From Vicia villosa (Eukaryota; Streptophyta; Magnoliopsida; Fabales; Fabaceae), in NCBI RefSeq assembly GCF_029867415.1, contig NC_081183.1:59904336-59968335 (forward strand): 64,000 bases of DNA, given 5' to 3'. The notes beneath the pieces are model-generated. The model saw only the letters and a program-made list of their open reading frames with translations, was not told the origin of the DNA and did not search any database. Made by a program: the position numbers and the translations under genes. Within the stretch, counting starts at the first letter, position 1, and every line of letters starts with the position of its first letter. Of this stretch, positions 11,294 through 24,346 are shown one piece after another.

Positions 11294-11449
11294 AGCTTGA
11301 TCATGATACATATCTATCATTCCAAGTTTGGATATGAATATGATAAATTTTGGTGTAGCCAATGCTTTTTTTTTTTAGAAAATCTGCAAGTTGTTCTTAA
11401 GTGGATATTGGTAACTAATAATTTAAGAATATTCTTTTGGACCTTTCCT
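11294..11449 (-). pseudogene. Ty1/copia pol C-terminus (RNase H end), distal part
   Basis: The minus-strand translation, with stops, gives the copia signatures EQLADFLKK, ALATPKFIIFISKLGMIDMY, as in the last 50 residues of plant copia polyproteins just before the 3' LTR. The upstream half of the same frame continues beyond the CACTA insertion at 55,441, where ...EHLKINCHFAR joins it. Several stops make it non-functional. Confidence 0.75.
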
Positions 11450-11700
11450 CACTAGTACAAAAATATCTTTTTAACAGTAGTTTTTAAGTCAGTTCACATT
11501 CCCCCCGACCTAAGAAGTGACGCGGTGACAATTCCGTAAATAAGTATAACTTATTTAGGTCGGTTATATTTTAAACCGACCTAACAAAGATTAAATAAAA
11601 AAATATAATTTGTATTTGATTTCTTAAGTCGCTTATATTTGATAACTGACTTAAGAAGTTTATTTATTAAGTCAGAATCGCATACCTGACCTAAGAGATT
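11450..11700 (+). repeat. CACTA left subterminal repeats
   Basis: Repeated direct and inverted copies of motifs like TTAGGTCGG, CCGACCTAA, CTTAAGTC and GACTTAAGAAG occur, partly as inverted pairs (for example 11,559-11,586). The same motifs recur at 46,100-46,238 and 55,303-55,430, the right subterminal region. They are in the place where CACTA transposition proteins bind. Confidence 0.75.
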
Positions 11701-11774
11701 TTATTTACTACTAAGAAGGCGCGAGTTCGATTCCAGTTTTAAACATTTTAGTGAAGTAAAATTTTTGTTGGTAT

Positions 11775-11834
11775 GAGGTTTTGAACCGAAGACCATTTAT
11801 TCCAAAAAAATTGCTTACCACTATGCTAGCTATT
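11775..11834 (-). repeat. tRNA-like A-box/B-box module
   Basis: Minus strand TAGCATAGTGGTAAGC resembles an A box and CGGTTCAAAACC a B box. Just left of it on the plus strand, GAGTTCGATTCC (11,718-11,729) resembles a second B box. Both are relics within the CACTA leader. Confidence 0.4.
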
Positions 11835-12333
11835 TGTTATGTGATTAATTATGAATATATAATATATATATATATAATTAAGTTATTATTTGGAGAATTA
11901 ATTTTTGATATTTACAAAGACATAATCACCCACACAGTAATATATTGAGAAGAATAATAGGGTTCGTGTCCCTCACTCTTCACTGTTCCTCTAACCGTTC
12001 CTTCTCATATCAAGCCACCGCCACCGCGAACCAGATCTCCCGCCGTAAACTTCCGATCACCACCGCGAGCTCATGCACCATCGGTTGGATCCCATATCCC
12101 CTCAATCTCTTCTTATTTCTCTGTCTCTTCAACTTTTTTTCTTTCACGATTTTATCGTTTTATTTACTGCTTCTTTGTTTGTGCTTTATGTTGTTTCTTT
12201 GTTTGAAGTGTTAAATTTAGGTTTCGTTGATTCAAAATTTCAGCTTCTCTATTCTTAATAAAATTATCAAGGTTTTAGAATCATAGATTAAGACATTTTA
12301 TCATGAATATTTATGAAAATAATAACTATCACA

Positions 12334-12425
12334 TGATTTGAAATTGGTTGGTCTGAAGTCTCATGAAAGTTTTGAAATTGGTTGTATGAAGTTTCATGAA
12401 AGATTTGTAATTGGTTGGTTTGATG
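12334..12425 (+). repeat. three tandem micro-copies of a TNP2 coding segment
   Basis: Three units of about 33 bp read ATGAAAGATTTGAAATTGG-like, then TTGGTATGAAGTCTC-like. They match the TNP2 coding segment at 40,221-40,257 in the same element; the first unit matches over about 31 bp with one mismatch (TTGAAATTGGTTGGT shared exactly). They lie in the non-coding leader, 5.5 kb before the transposase start. Confidence 0.7.
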
Positions 12426-13559
12426 TTGATATTTTCGAATTTTCCTTGGCTACATTAGTTCAGATAAAGGGAGAAGTCCAAAGAATTAGGACCATAATAT
12501 AATTGAAAAGAGAGAATCTGGTGGGACCATAATATCCACATTAGGAGAATAAAATTGAAAATAGATGGTGGGCCATCATATATTCACAAAAAGCCAGAGA
12601 AGACATAAATGTAGAACTCTGTCATGTGTCTATATTGAACAAAACAAAAACAAAGTAAAACGCAACATCATGTGTGTGTTAGTAATATCATTTTGAGTAC
12701 TAGTTTGTTGCATTGCATTTTATTTTATGTATGAGTTCGGATCATTATTTCATCTTCTTTTTTTGATGTGTTTTCTAGTCAAATTAATCTAATGGCTTAA
12801 TTGTTGTTATTGTTAAAGGCAGGAGAGATATCAACAACACAGTTGTAATTTTGTTGCAGACCTCCTTCTTTACAAACTTCATTAGGACAAAAAAGGTATG
12901 ATGCTCATACTTTTTGTGCTTGCTATAACACCCCATTTCTACCCGGCAAATATATGCAAGAATCAGAGTTTCAAAATTTCTCAACAAATAAATGAGGCGT
13001 CACATATTCATTTTAATTTAAATAACTTAATCGCATTTAGCGGATACATAGCACTTTCTTTAACCAACTAAACAAATACTCAGCATATAATACTTTTCCA
13101 AAACAGAATAACTTCTTTTATTAGAACATGGCGGAATCATGGTTCTCAATCTTTGAATCAATAACATCATATTCAGCTAAGATAAAATAATAAAACAACA
13201 ACATCATAAACATCACAAATCGTTCCCCCAAGTGCTACGTATCAGAGCGACAACCGACTCAAGTAACGATAACTAAATCTTCATACATGAACACCTACAC
13301 GTTACCAATATAAAGGCAACGACGGAACAAGAGAAAAGGGTGAGATATCAAATCATATAAGTGGGAGTATGATAAATTGTATATTAGGAGTCAGACAGAT
13401 AAAATCATTACATAGCAAGTATCAACGTTACCATACACATCATACTTTCACAATTCATAGATCTCACATACTTTTCATCGCGCAACAAGTCACAATACTT
13501 CACATTCACGTCATTCATATATCTCATTCATTTACGTCGCAAGCTAAATCACAACACTT

Positions 13560-13700
13560 CACAACATCACAAAACATCACGTATAAGTCACCCATGTATT
13601 CACAAACATCGCACATAAGTCATGCATATATTCACAAACATCGCATATAAGTCCTACATATATTCACAAACATCACATATAAGTCATGCATGTATCCACA
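13560..13700. repeat. 35-38-bp tandem repeat in the solo LTR
   Basis: Four imperfect units containing TATTCACAAACATCGCA followed by TATAAGTCATGCA. It explains the repetitive short reading frames here. Confidence 0.65.
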
Positions 13701-15062
13701 GACATCGCATCGTAAACGTCGCAAATAAAATCACCAAACATCGTAGCATATACGTCACAAAAGACATCATGAGACACGAGTCGTGCATATGCATGTGGTA
13801 CCAATCGGAGCTTCATCCCCCGTCACCAGTTGCCCAATTCAGAGGCACAAGGCATAAGCCTTTGTCACTAGTTTGCCAATCCAGGCTGTCATAGAGTATG
13901 CATATGAAATATGAATCGACAAACAAGACAACACAACATACTCATCACAATCACATATCATTACGAGGCATAAGCCTATATCACGATCAATTACCATTAA
14001 ACAAGGTAATTCACGTCACCATAATATTTCATCTTCACTTAGTCACAAAATTATCATCACAAATATATACAACATCACATATTATCAATCATCACAAACA
14101 TCGTCATATTTCGACACATCTTCGCAATTATACAACTTCTCATATAAACAAGATCATCACAATTATCATCATGTTCGACACGTCATCACAAATACACACT
14201 TCATCAGGACTATCACAATTATCGTCGTAATCGACTAAACTAACGATAACTCGCTAGGGTTCATGCCACATGGCTAATCACATACAATGCACATTAATAA
14301 ACATATTGGCAATCACAACATTATTCGCAACAAAGGCATTCAAACCGAAATCACAATTTTCGGTTGGTTCGTAAAATAATCTCAACATGCTAATTCATCA
14401 AGTAAACCGAATCAACTTCCAATTAACATTTAACTAAATTAGATATCATGTTAGTTATCAAAACGACATCGTCATGCTTCGGAATATCACGGAAAACATA
14501 TGAGTTCACATGTTAACAAAATCATCACAACATCATCATGTTTCAGTATATCACAACAATTCGACTCATTAAGTCAATTCAAATTAGTCTCATAATCCTC
14601 TATAAATTAGTCTTCTAATTAACTCACTAATCCACTATCAACTAACCAAAATCATTCACCTAATTTTCTTAATTAATCAAATATATCCTATGTCACTACC
14701 GGTTATCTAATTTTCGGTTAAATCTTTAATATTCACGACTTTACGAATTTTCGGGTTATACTCCCAAGTCACAAAACATAGCTCAACCGGTTAGTTCGGA
14801 TACAATTCTATTTGTTACCGGTTATTCGATTCGTTCGGTTAAATTCTCAAGATACCGTTATTTACCGACAAACCAAATAATTAATCTAAGTCTAAGTGTT
14901 TTTCAATTAAATAGACTAATTGAGATTAATTCAACCATTAATTTAATCGATCGATTAACATCACAATTTCGACAAAATAACACCACCACGTTAATAAATA
15001 TACCGCTTAATTCGGCTTTTCGATCAAATGGGACTATTTATTAGTTCTATAATTAATACTGT

Positions 15063-15188
<126 letters not shown>

Positions 15189-15189
15189 G

Positions 15190-15396
15190 GGATATTCTTA
15201 CTCCAAGAGTAAATTATCAAGACTTACTCCTCATCATGACCATTGATTCTTCTCAATCTAATGGTTAAAATTAATGAGTATTATTTTTCTCTCTCCTCAT
15301 TTAATTACTTATTAATTTTAACCATTACATTGAAAAGAATCAATGGTCATGATGAGGAGTAAGTCTTGATAACTTACTCTTGGAGTAAGAATATCC
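15190..15396. mobile_element. 207-bp foldback MITE between two (AT)n arrays
   Basis: The first and last 92 bp are inverted repeats with about four mismatches, starting GGATATTCTTACTCCAAGAG. The short centre is ATTATTTTTCTCTCTCCTC-like. No protein is encoded. The long arms suggest a foldback MITE. The superfamily is unclear because the flanks are (AT)n and any TA-type target duplication is hidden. Confidence 0.8.
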
Positions 15397-15407
15397 ATCC
15401 TAATATC

Positions 15408-15508
<101 letters not shown>

Positions 15509-16671
15509 ATATATATATAAACATACTGCAACTAAGTTGAATCAATTAACTCAATTGAATTCTAATATATCAGGCTATTTACCATTAGTCTATTACATGT
15601 AAAATTCTGCACTAATGTGTTCATGCGGTTAACTCATCTAGGCTGTAAGTTCCTACTACTAATATTGATTGGAGTTATCATAATATATAAGACCTATTAA
15701 TTAAAGGTTATCTTGCTAAATAGCATTACACTATATGTACTCACTGATTAATTAAATAATGTGAAGCCAATTACATGATGATAGAAATAACAAAAGAAAC
15801 AGACAAGATTGTTGCCGCCCGTCACACACACACCATGAAATTGCAAACGTAATAAGGGGTGGTGCCGGCCGTCAAAGGCTTCTCTCCCATAACTTTTTCT
15901 TTAAACAGAACAACAACACTAGGACATCATACATTTCCAGAATCCATATTATTCTTAACAAATCTCAATTTTCCAGCAACTATAAACACAAGATAATGTA
16001 ATAATTTAACATATCTAGTTCCCCACATACAATTATTCATAAGCCCCATTATAGGAAGAGAACCCCACCTCTATCTTAACAAATGAAGCAACTCAATGAG
16101 TCTCCAATTGCTTCTCCAAACTTGTTCCTCTTGGCTTGCCTCCTTCTCTTCAAACTTTGTTTTCTCCAAATGACAACACTACACTTCATATCTCTAAAAC
16201 CCTAATTTTATTATTCCAATTGGGCTTAGTCTTTCACTTCTTTTTTATTATTCTTCACAAACTAATTTAGGCCCAATAACATAATAATCCGAAATGACCA
16301 ATATATCACTTTTAATAATATTCCAACGATATAATAAATTCCGACTTGTAAATAATATTATTCTTCGACCATTCGACTAGAAATCCGACTTTTAACTTAA
16401 TAAATTCAAATACACTTCTTAAAATAACACCGACAATCCAAATTCGACCAATATATCATATTTCCGGTCTAATCTTAATTACTAAGAAAATTTCCAAAAC
16501 TTCAAATATTATTCCAATAATATTTCTAATACTGGAAATATCAAAACTCTTGATTAAATATCGATCCGCTATCCCGAACTAATACCGACTAAATCGTCTC
16601 AAAATACGAAAACTTCAATAAACACTCCGAACGTCTAGATTAAGCGAATAATCGAATTTCTAGGTATTACA

Positions 16672-17913
16672 CTTGCAATTTTTTAAAACAAATCTGTCAA
16701 CTAGTGTTTCAATTTTTATATAATGGCCAATATTTAAAATGAGTATCTCAATTTTTATTTCCTATTTAAGTTATGATTGATGTTATGTGGTCCTTGATTT
16801 TTTGAGTCAGTTTCATGTTGAAATTTATGTATATATCAATTGATGTTTTTGGGACATGGAAGAAGTAAGACTTTATCTTGTACATGCTGGAGTTTCCACT
16901 GTTGCTAAATGGTTCATATTCGTTGAATATAATTAGTTTATAGGTTTTTTTAATGAAAACAAATCTAATTTGAGAACTAAAGAAAGGAAAAAAAAGTAGA
17001 AAATGGTTTTTGAAAATAAAAACCAAGTATGGGAAAGTCATTTATTTGTTTATTCATGGCTACTTTGAGGCTTTGGCCTGTTGTATATTTTTCTAGATCC
17101 TGCTTTGGTTTTATAATGGAAAATTTATGTTATCTAGAAATCTTGGTAACTTTCAATTATTGTTTTTCCTCATTTATGTGTTTATATATGTTCAGACATG
17201 TATTTTTGTTGTTTTTAATATGCTTCAGTTTTACTCAAATGAACTAAGTAGTGAGAACTATTTGAGGATTCCTAATTTGAAAGAGGAGCAAATCTACATG
17301 TGAATGAATGTTCTAGTATTTAAAGTCGTTCCTTAAGTGTTGATTAAATTTTTAGTGTTTACTAATTTTAGATAAAAATAACTAAATTTAAACCAATGAT
17401 GCATAAGTTTTAGAGCCATTTCAATATTGAAAGCAATTTCAGTATTGAAAGAGAAACAAACCAACCAATGATGTATAAGTTTTAGTTAAATTTTTAGTGT
17501 GTACTAATTTTAAATATTTAGTTAAATTTTTAGTGTTTACTAATTTTTAGTTTTAGTTAAATTTTTAGTGTTTACTAATTTTAAATTTTTAGTTAAATTT
17601 TTAGTGTTTACTAATTTTTAGTTTTAGTTAATTGTTTAGTGTTTACTAATTTTAAACAAACCAACCTTATTAGCACTCCTTTGATAAGGACTAATTTGAC
17701 TGTTATTTGTGGTTCTTCCAATGTCATTTTTTGCATTTCTTTTATACTTTGATTTTTGCATTTAGAAAACCAACGAGTTTGTCGACAACTTCTTTTGCAG
17801 TCTAGTATTTGGGGGTTGTTGACAACTCCTTAAGCATGTGCTTCACTTAGAGTGAAGTTATCTATGTTCCATCCTTAATTTTTGCGGGTGTTTAATTTTT
17901 TTCAGAAGTAGTT
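16672..17913 (+). other. CACTA leader / first intron region before the transposase
   Basis: No convincing coding sequence. A TTTTTTTCAG tract ends near 17,904, just before the transposase ATG, so part of this is probably an intron. It contains the TTTACTAATTTT tandem repeat listed separately. Confidence 0.5.
17485..17657 (+). repeat. AT-rich tandem repeat (TTTTTAGTGTTTACTAATTT)
   Basis: Five imperfect units of about 35 bp with the core AGTTAAATTTTTAGTG then TTTACTAATTTT. A single diverged copy lies earlier at about 17,343. Confidence 0.85.
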
Positions 17914-18201
17914 ATGGTTCATAGTTGGACGAAAGCTAGTCGCTTAGGTGTAGAGTATGATAAAGGAATGGAAAAGTTTTTTCAATATGCTCGTGAAAAA
18001 CTTCCTAATAATAATAAGTTTTATTGTCCATGTGTTAAATGTTTGAATAGAGAGCCGCCACTTTTAATAGATGAAATATGAAATCATCTTGTTTGTGAGG
18101 GCATTTGTCAAAGTTATACCAATTGGATATGGCACGGAGAACCATCAAACAACATGCCAAGTGTGTTTGAAAGGGAGGTAGTTGATGTAGATATGGACAG
18201 T
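17914..18201 (+). pseudogene. CACTA TNP2-like transposase, N-terminal part
   Basis: From ATG 17,914 the frame reads SWTKASRLGVEYDKGMEKF, FCPCVKCLN-like (FYCPCVKCLN), then after an in-frame TGA (18,079-18,081) NHLVCEGICQSYTNWIWHGE. This is the transposase-associated N-terminal domain of plant TNP2/En-Spm proteins, with its C-x-C-x2-C cluster. The TGA stands where relatives have arginine, so CGA to TGA is the likely change. The Tekay-like element interrupts the exon at 18,202; the rest resumes at 38,659. Confidence 0.85.
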
Positions 18202-21200
18202 TGTAACACCCGTAGTATTTGAATTTTAATTTAATTAGGAAATTGAATTAATAATAAGAATTATTATGAGTTTTATGAAAATAATTGGAAAAGGAATGGT
18301 TTATAGCATTGAGCCATGTGAGAAGTTAGTAAGCAAGGGGGGGTTGTGTAGTAAAGACCTTTACTAAACTAAAATATTATTTTTCATAAAATAATAAGGA
18401 ATTGGGAAAGTAAGAAAGGAACGTGAAAGAAGAGCTGAAGGTTTGGAACACGAAGAACGTAAAGAGGAACGGAAGAGGAAGAGACCAATCAAGAACTCTT
18501 GTCTAAGGTAAGGGGGTGTCATACCCCAATTTTTGACCTAAGATACCACCTCATATCATTGCATATGCATCATTTGCATCTCTAACAAATTGCATAGCTT
18601 GTGTTTGCTACTTGTGCTCAGCAGGGTTTAAACAAGAAATCACTCACCAGTACAAGCAACAATCAATTAGGGTTTTGTTCTCCCTTCATCTCAAATGAAT
18701 CATCTTCATCAACAATCAACATTTGGTCCTCAGGGAGTCATTTCATTTAGCTCAGAGACTTTGAATCAACCAGATTAGGGTTTTGACTGAGGATAGCATA
18801 CTCCTGATTTTTGCTCAGAGTTTGACCTAATGACTTGGGACATGACCTCAAGACCCCAAGTGCATCATTTTGACCTAATCCATTGGCTCATAACATCTCC
18901 TACACAAGGATTGATCAATAGTGAAATTTCAAATCATCAGATTAGGGTTTTGAACTATCAGGGACCGAAATCAGGGATCACATTTGGGAAACCCTAAAAA
19001 TCCCCAGGAAGTCAATCAAAGGTTTCAATCATCTTCAAATAATCCCTATGACAATATCCAATGGAAATTGTGTCTCAATTCAAGATCCATAGTCATCAAT
19101 TTGTGTTCATTTGAAGTGTGCCATTTTCAATTTGTGCGATTCAAGAGATTAGTTTGGAATTTGTTCAAAGAATTGGCATGTGGATTTGTCATTGATGAAA
19201 GAAAGTGTTTCATATGGATTGCTTGGAATTTAGAACAAATTCAAAATTATCCATAAGGATTTCTTCAAGGTTTGCAAAAAAGGAGAAGACATTATCCATT
19301 TTGAGTTCATTTTGAAAGAATTGCTTCAAGTATGGTTCTAAGACCATGAATTCAAGAATTTCAAGTTCAATATTATTTCAAAGATCCATGATGGCAAGAA
19401 CATGTTTCAAGGCCTAAAATTCAAAGGATTTCCTATCATTTTCTATTCAAAAGGAATTCAAATTCCATTCAAGGTCATTCAAGAATAATTCAAAGCTTCA
19501 TGCTTGAATAACAATTTCATTCAAGTTCTAAAAGAAATTCAAGCATTTACATGGAACAAATGCGTTACAAGTGGACTTTATCCAAAATTCAAGAATTACA
19601 AAATTCCATTCATTTTCAAGAATACAAAGTTTCATTCATACAAAGTTGGAATTACAAGGAAAAGAAAAAATAAAACTTCAAATGCAATTCTTGAATTCTT
19701 CAAATCTCCATCCTTCAAGTTCAAGCTTCTTCATGCTTTCTTCAAAGTCCTCATGCAACATGAAAAAGAAACATAAGAGGGGTGAATTTAGCAAAAGAAT
19801 AATTCAAGACAAAAAGGGGTGTATTTAACAAAAGAATAATTTCAAGACAAAAAAGAGATCAAAGAGAGATTTTTTTCCCACTTGCATAAGAAATATCTCA
19901 TGAAGAATATTCTTGCAATCATTACAATTTGCCAATCAAGTTTATTATCATCCAAACATGCCCTTAACTTTTCCTATAAATAGAAGGCCTCATTTCATTG
20001 CAAATCACACCAAAGCTACTATACTACTAGCTTTTTCATTTCTCTCTTTTCTCTCATAGTTTTCAAGTTTCTTGGCAAGAAGAAGCAATTCTTCAAACCA
20101 AAGAAAACCACTTGAGAAGTGAGAATTCCTAGTTACAAAGTTCCATGGTTTGAAGAGAGTGAAGAAGAAATTCTTCATACCTTGGTGGAGAGTTCCAACT
20201 TGAAGTCCATCTTCAAGTCTCCCTAATATCCAAAGAGGTGGTATCATCTTCATCAAAGGATCCTACAACAACAAGCAAAGTTGTTAGAAAAATTGTTAGT
20301 AACAATTCAAAGTTGTTAATAACAATAAAGAATTCAAGGTGTACCTCAACAATAAACCGGCGAACACCTCCTCGCCGTAGGTAAGTTGTATTCATCCTCA
20401 TGCTCAAATATTGTTGTTTAATCATTACTACAAATATGTTATTCTTGTGCATAGCTGAAAAATTGAAAACATAGAGGTTGAATTATTGTTGCTGTAAGCG
20501 GAAAAAAACAGCCACAGTTGCAACAACAATAACTAAACAAAATTCAGCAACAGTAACAATTTGCAACGGTTCAGAATAACAACAATCAACAGACAATTCA
20601 AGGTTCTGATCATTCAACAACAACAATTCCGAAGCAGCGATAACAACATCATTCAGAGGTTCAAAAACGCGTATGAACACAGCAAGAAATTTCCAGAAGC
20701 AGTGGAATAAAAAAAAAACGCAAAACAGAAGGAAGTCGAATTCGTACCTACCAAAGAGTTGTCGCCGGAATTGGTTCGCCGGATTTGCTCCGGCCAGGTA
20801 TGTTTCTTCACTTCCTCCCATAAATTTTGATGCTACCTTGATGCACAGAGTCGAATTCCTACCATTAAATTGCATAAATTCCATTTCGGTTATCATTTAA
20901 ATTTGAAATTATTGAAAATGGAATCAAGAATCAATGGTCATATGAACTTCAAACTCAGAGGTATAAATCAAAATAGAAATCGTGAGAATCATACCTTCTA
21001 CTGTCGAATCTTGTTGAGGTTTGCAACAACGAAAAAACCATTGTTGTTGTTCAAAGAGAACCGAAAGAGAGGGCTTCGTTTTTGTTGTCATTCAAACGTG
21101 AACAATAGAGAAAACGAGAGGAAGAAACCGAGAGCAGCACTAAGGAGTTGTTGTTTGTTGTTTCATCGCTTTCCATGGAAGAGATAAGTCGCGATTTTGT

Positions 21201-22242
21201 TGTTGATACTCAGAAAAAAGAACGTGAAAATGAGAGGGGAAGAGGAAGGAGGCGCTGCCTCTTTTCTTTTGTTTCTTAGGGTTATGTCAACCCAATTGAG
21301 AAATAAAGAAGGATGGATCCGGGTCACACTCACCCGACCCGGTCCGGCCCACCTTTTTTTTAATTATCTTGCATTCAGCTTTTAATCAGTTGGGCCTGCA
21401 CCTCCCTTTTCAGGATTAACACCTACTGGCCCATCCAATTAGTTTTTTTTAATTAATTCTCTTCTAATTTTCATAAAAAAGGGTTTTCATAAAAAAAAAA
21501 AAGACTTAGTATTATTTTATTTAATATAGGATTTAGTTTTATTTTCTAATCCTTATTGAAAAAAAACTCCAAAAAATATTTTAGATGCATATTTTATTTT
21601 ATGTTTTCTAATTATTTTCTTTTTCCATGAAAAAACACAAAAAATATATTTTCTTAGATTAATTTCTTTTGAATTTAATATTTTCATATAATTTTGTGTA
21701 GATAATCATTTAAATTTTTATTTGATTACTGTTGCATATATTACTTGAATTTTCTCACTTCATCCAAGACTTCGAGATTATTTCTCTGTTGTCTTTTGGA
21801 TTTGTTTGTTTTGTTTGGTCTTCCATTTGCTGTAGAATTCCATAAACAATTACTGGATGATCATGGAATGCTGAAAGTTGTGAGCTTATTCGACGTTTCT
21901 ATTCTGCTGGTGAGGATGCTTCATATCTGTTGAGATCCTAATTTATTCCAAGCACATCACTTGAAGATCACGGTAACACCTCAAACTCAGAAATCCAATT
22001 TTCTCATTCTTCGAGGTAAGCCTAAAACTCAATCAACTGTTTTCACAACAGTAATCAATTCACTTTCAAATCATTTCAACTCATTTCCAAAACGAAGTGG
22101 GGCCTCTCGAATATTAGAGAGTATAAGACCCACTCCTTTTTTTCTTTTGTACAGTTTTTTTAACAATAAAACTTCTTAACAAAATCTTTTCAAAACAGTT
22201 TTCAAATCATTTTCAAAACAACAAAACTTCAAACTTTTCAAA

Positions 22243-22467
22243 TATACCATGGGCCTCCATGTAGGTATAAGTCCCGAGCCCTTTTGTACATACCCACTCA
22301 AGTACATGAAATTAGGTATTTCATTGTACGCCTTTTGTACATATCTCGATCAGTTTGATTTTTTTAACTTTGAATAACAAACCAAAAATGAAGGTTTCTT
22401 TAAATCTTCCCAAAAATATACCATGGGCCTCCATGTAGGTATAAGTCCCAAGCCCTTTTGTGAATAC
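22243..22467 (+). repeat. direct repeat pair in Ogre LTR
   Basis: Two copies about 176 bp apart of ATACCATGGGCCTCCATG, then TAGGTATAAGTCCC and AGCCCTTTTGT. A third, weaker copy (AAGTGGACCTCTCCCCGAG, GTGAGTCCCGAGCCCC) follows near 22,493. Confidence 0.75.
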
Positions 22468-22810
22468 CTGTTTATATAGCTTTGAATAAACTCAAGTGGA
22501 CCTCTCCCCGAGTGTGAGTCCCGAGCCCCTGTGTATACAAATGGATCATGCTTACAGGTATATTTCCTTCATAAACTCCATTATATACACACACTTTGTC
22601 ATATATGTTCATATTTGTTCATGTACTTGTTCGTGTTTGTTCGTACTTGTTCATACTTGTGATTGTGTTATATATACTTGTTCAACTTAGTACAACACTA
22701 GGTTCCCCATAGCCTCCTATTGGGCTTCGTGCAAAGAATCTCCACTAGTTTAGGTTAGGACATAGAGTATGGTTTCCCGGTGAAATCGCTCTAAGAGCTC
22801 AAACCAACTA

Positions 22811-22985
22811 TACCATGCCTCCCCTTGGGCTTTGTACAAACGAGTGACCCTCCCATAGCCTCCTCTTGGGCTTACAATGCAAGGACCCTGGATTGTCCCT
22901 CCCATAGCCTCCTCTTGGGCTTACAATGCAAGGACCCTCGGATAGCCTCCTCTTGGGCTTCGTACAAGGACCCACGGGCTTCTTA
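22811..22985 (+). repeat. tandem repeat (CCATAGCCTCCTCTTGGGCT)
   Basis: Four imperfect units of about 45 bp with CCTCCTCTTGGGCTT then ACAATGCAAGGACCC. Short Pro/Ser-rich and Arg-rich frames on both strands here are by-products of the array. Confidence 0.8.
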
Positions 22986-23082
22986 TAAGCATCCCCAATA
23001 TCCAAAACAAATACCCTAGGAGATTAGACATTTTTCATCTCTATGATAGGAGTATCTCTTCTATATCATCACAAACAATCAA

Positions 23083-23310
23083 TCAATCAAACTTTTGCCA
23101 CAAGGCTGGCTAATCAATCAAATTTCTTTTTTGCCACAAGGCTGGCTAATCAATCAAACTGTTTTACCACCGTACTGGATGATTAATCAAAGTTTTTGTC
23201 ACAAGGCTGACTTCATTGAAACTTTTGCCACGAGGCTGGCTGATTAATCAAAACTTTTTGTCACAAGGCTGACTTCATTGAAAGTTTTTGCCACAAGGCT
23301 GGTTAAACAA
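23083..23310 (+). repeat. tandem repeat (GCCACAAGGCTGGCTAATCA)
   Basis: Six imperfect units of 35-60 bp, each with TTTTTGCCACAAGGCTGGC or a variant (CACAAGGCTGACTTCATTG), then AATCAATCAAA. Confidence 0.8.
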
Positions 23311-24208
23311 ACAAAAATCGAACAGATGTATGTGATGATATAGATTAGATACATCTAGCATTTAGACGACATTTGTCTATTTTCCTTTGCTTCCACTAGC
23401 ATAAGTGGGAACTACGATTGCTCTGACTTTCTCAACATCCCTTTGAGAATACGTAGGCACAAGGTCGATCCTTGGCGAGCAAAACAAAACAAAAAAACCA
23501 TTCAAACCTTAGCACCCGTAGAACCCGAGCTACAGATGCTCTGATTCCCTCTAAGGGATATGTATGCAGAGGATCGCGATGATCTTTGCGAGCATAATCA
23601 AACAAACACCTTAGGTCCCACCTATTTCTCACAAGAACCTCCACCATAACAAGAATGGAATGAAAAACAAAGCAAAGAAACCTATAGAGTACTATAGATA
23701 CGTTGGGTGCTAATACCTTCCCTTCGTATAACCAACCCTCTTACCCAAGATCTCTCCCCCCACTTTTAGGTTATTGCAGCTTTTTTCCTTTTCCTCTTTT
23801 GGAAACAATAAAAAGTTTGGTCGATACAAAAGAAAAATCATTTTTTATGAGCACTCGAGCCCAAAGAAGGCATCAGGTGTCTCATCCCACAAAAAAGAGG
23901 AACAAAACGATTTTTCGCCCGCGACAGGGGGGACACTCCGATTAGCATCTATTATCGCATTCTTAGATGATAATATTGATTAGGGATGTCGTTTGAGTCA
24001 ATTGGTTTGTATGTTAGGTTAGGGATGTTATAATTGATGAAATTGCATGAATTGTTGGATTAATAATGTGTGGTTTTGATGTACGATGATATATAATGAT
24101 GTAATTTGTGATTGTATGACTGTAACTGGTGTTTAGAGTCGATTTTGGGGCTTGAATGTGTGAAATCGCAGGGTCTGTCGCAGACCTGAGAATCTGCGAA
24201 ATCACAGG

Positions 24209-24346
24209 TCCGCTAAGCGGAGGAGGGTCCGCTAAGCGGAGGACCTGACCTAGCTAGTTTTTGTGCAGGGTCGCTAGTGGTCCGCTGAGCGGAGGTCTGA
24301 AGGCAGTTTGCTTCTGCCCCACGTCGCTAGTGGTCCACTGAGCGGA
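24209..24346 (+). repeat. array of four palindromic boxes in the Tekay 5' LTR
   Basis: Four 13-bp boxes, TCCGCTAAGCGGA (24,209 and 24,228), TCCGCTGAGCGGA (24,281) and TCCACTGAGCGGA (24,334), two of them preceded by GTCGCTAGTGG. The array is followed at 24,372-24,425 by a segment with GACGTATCTTTTGAACCGT. The matching array in the 3' LTR is 33,341-33,480. Confidence 0.85.

Larger units (their letters stand above)
18517..23926 (+). mobile_element. Ogre-type solo LTR, 5.4 kb
   Basis: It starts TGTCATACCCCAATTTTT and ends CGCCCGCGACA, flanked by GGGGG (18,512-18,516 and 23,927-23,931). The undisturbed copy of the target in the 3' LTR reads AAGGTAAGGGGGGACTC, which confirms the insertion. It has no internal domain, so it is a solo LTR. 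It contains several tandem arrays (22,243-23,310) and, near its end, the GAACTACGATTGCTCTGAC, ACGTAGGCACAAG, CTTGGCGAG, GGGTGCTAATACCTTCCC module of Ogre LTRs. Small reading frames inside are short and unconserved-looking. Confidence 0.85.

Noticed and set aside
11447..11449. Exact 3-bp CACTA target duplication
   Set aside because: Flanks read CCT and TCT and the right terminus has lost its last bases, so the duplication is only compatible, not proven.
13369..14230. His/Ser/Thr-rich open frames as a secreted protein gene
   Set aside because: They span a tandem repeat in a solo LTR, change frame at each repeat and have no signal peptide.
20483..20896. 137-codon minus-strand frame
   Set aside because: It lies inside the 5.4-kb Ogre-type solo LTR, has no recognisable domain, and looks like a chance frame over leader sequence.
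22808..23019. Short Pro/Arg-rich frames on both strands
   Set aside because: By-products of the CCTCCTCTTGGGCT tandem repeat.
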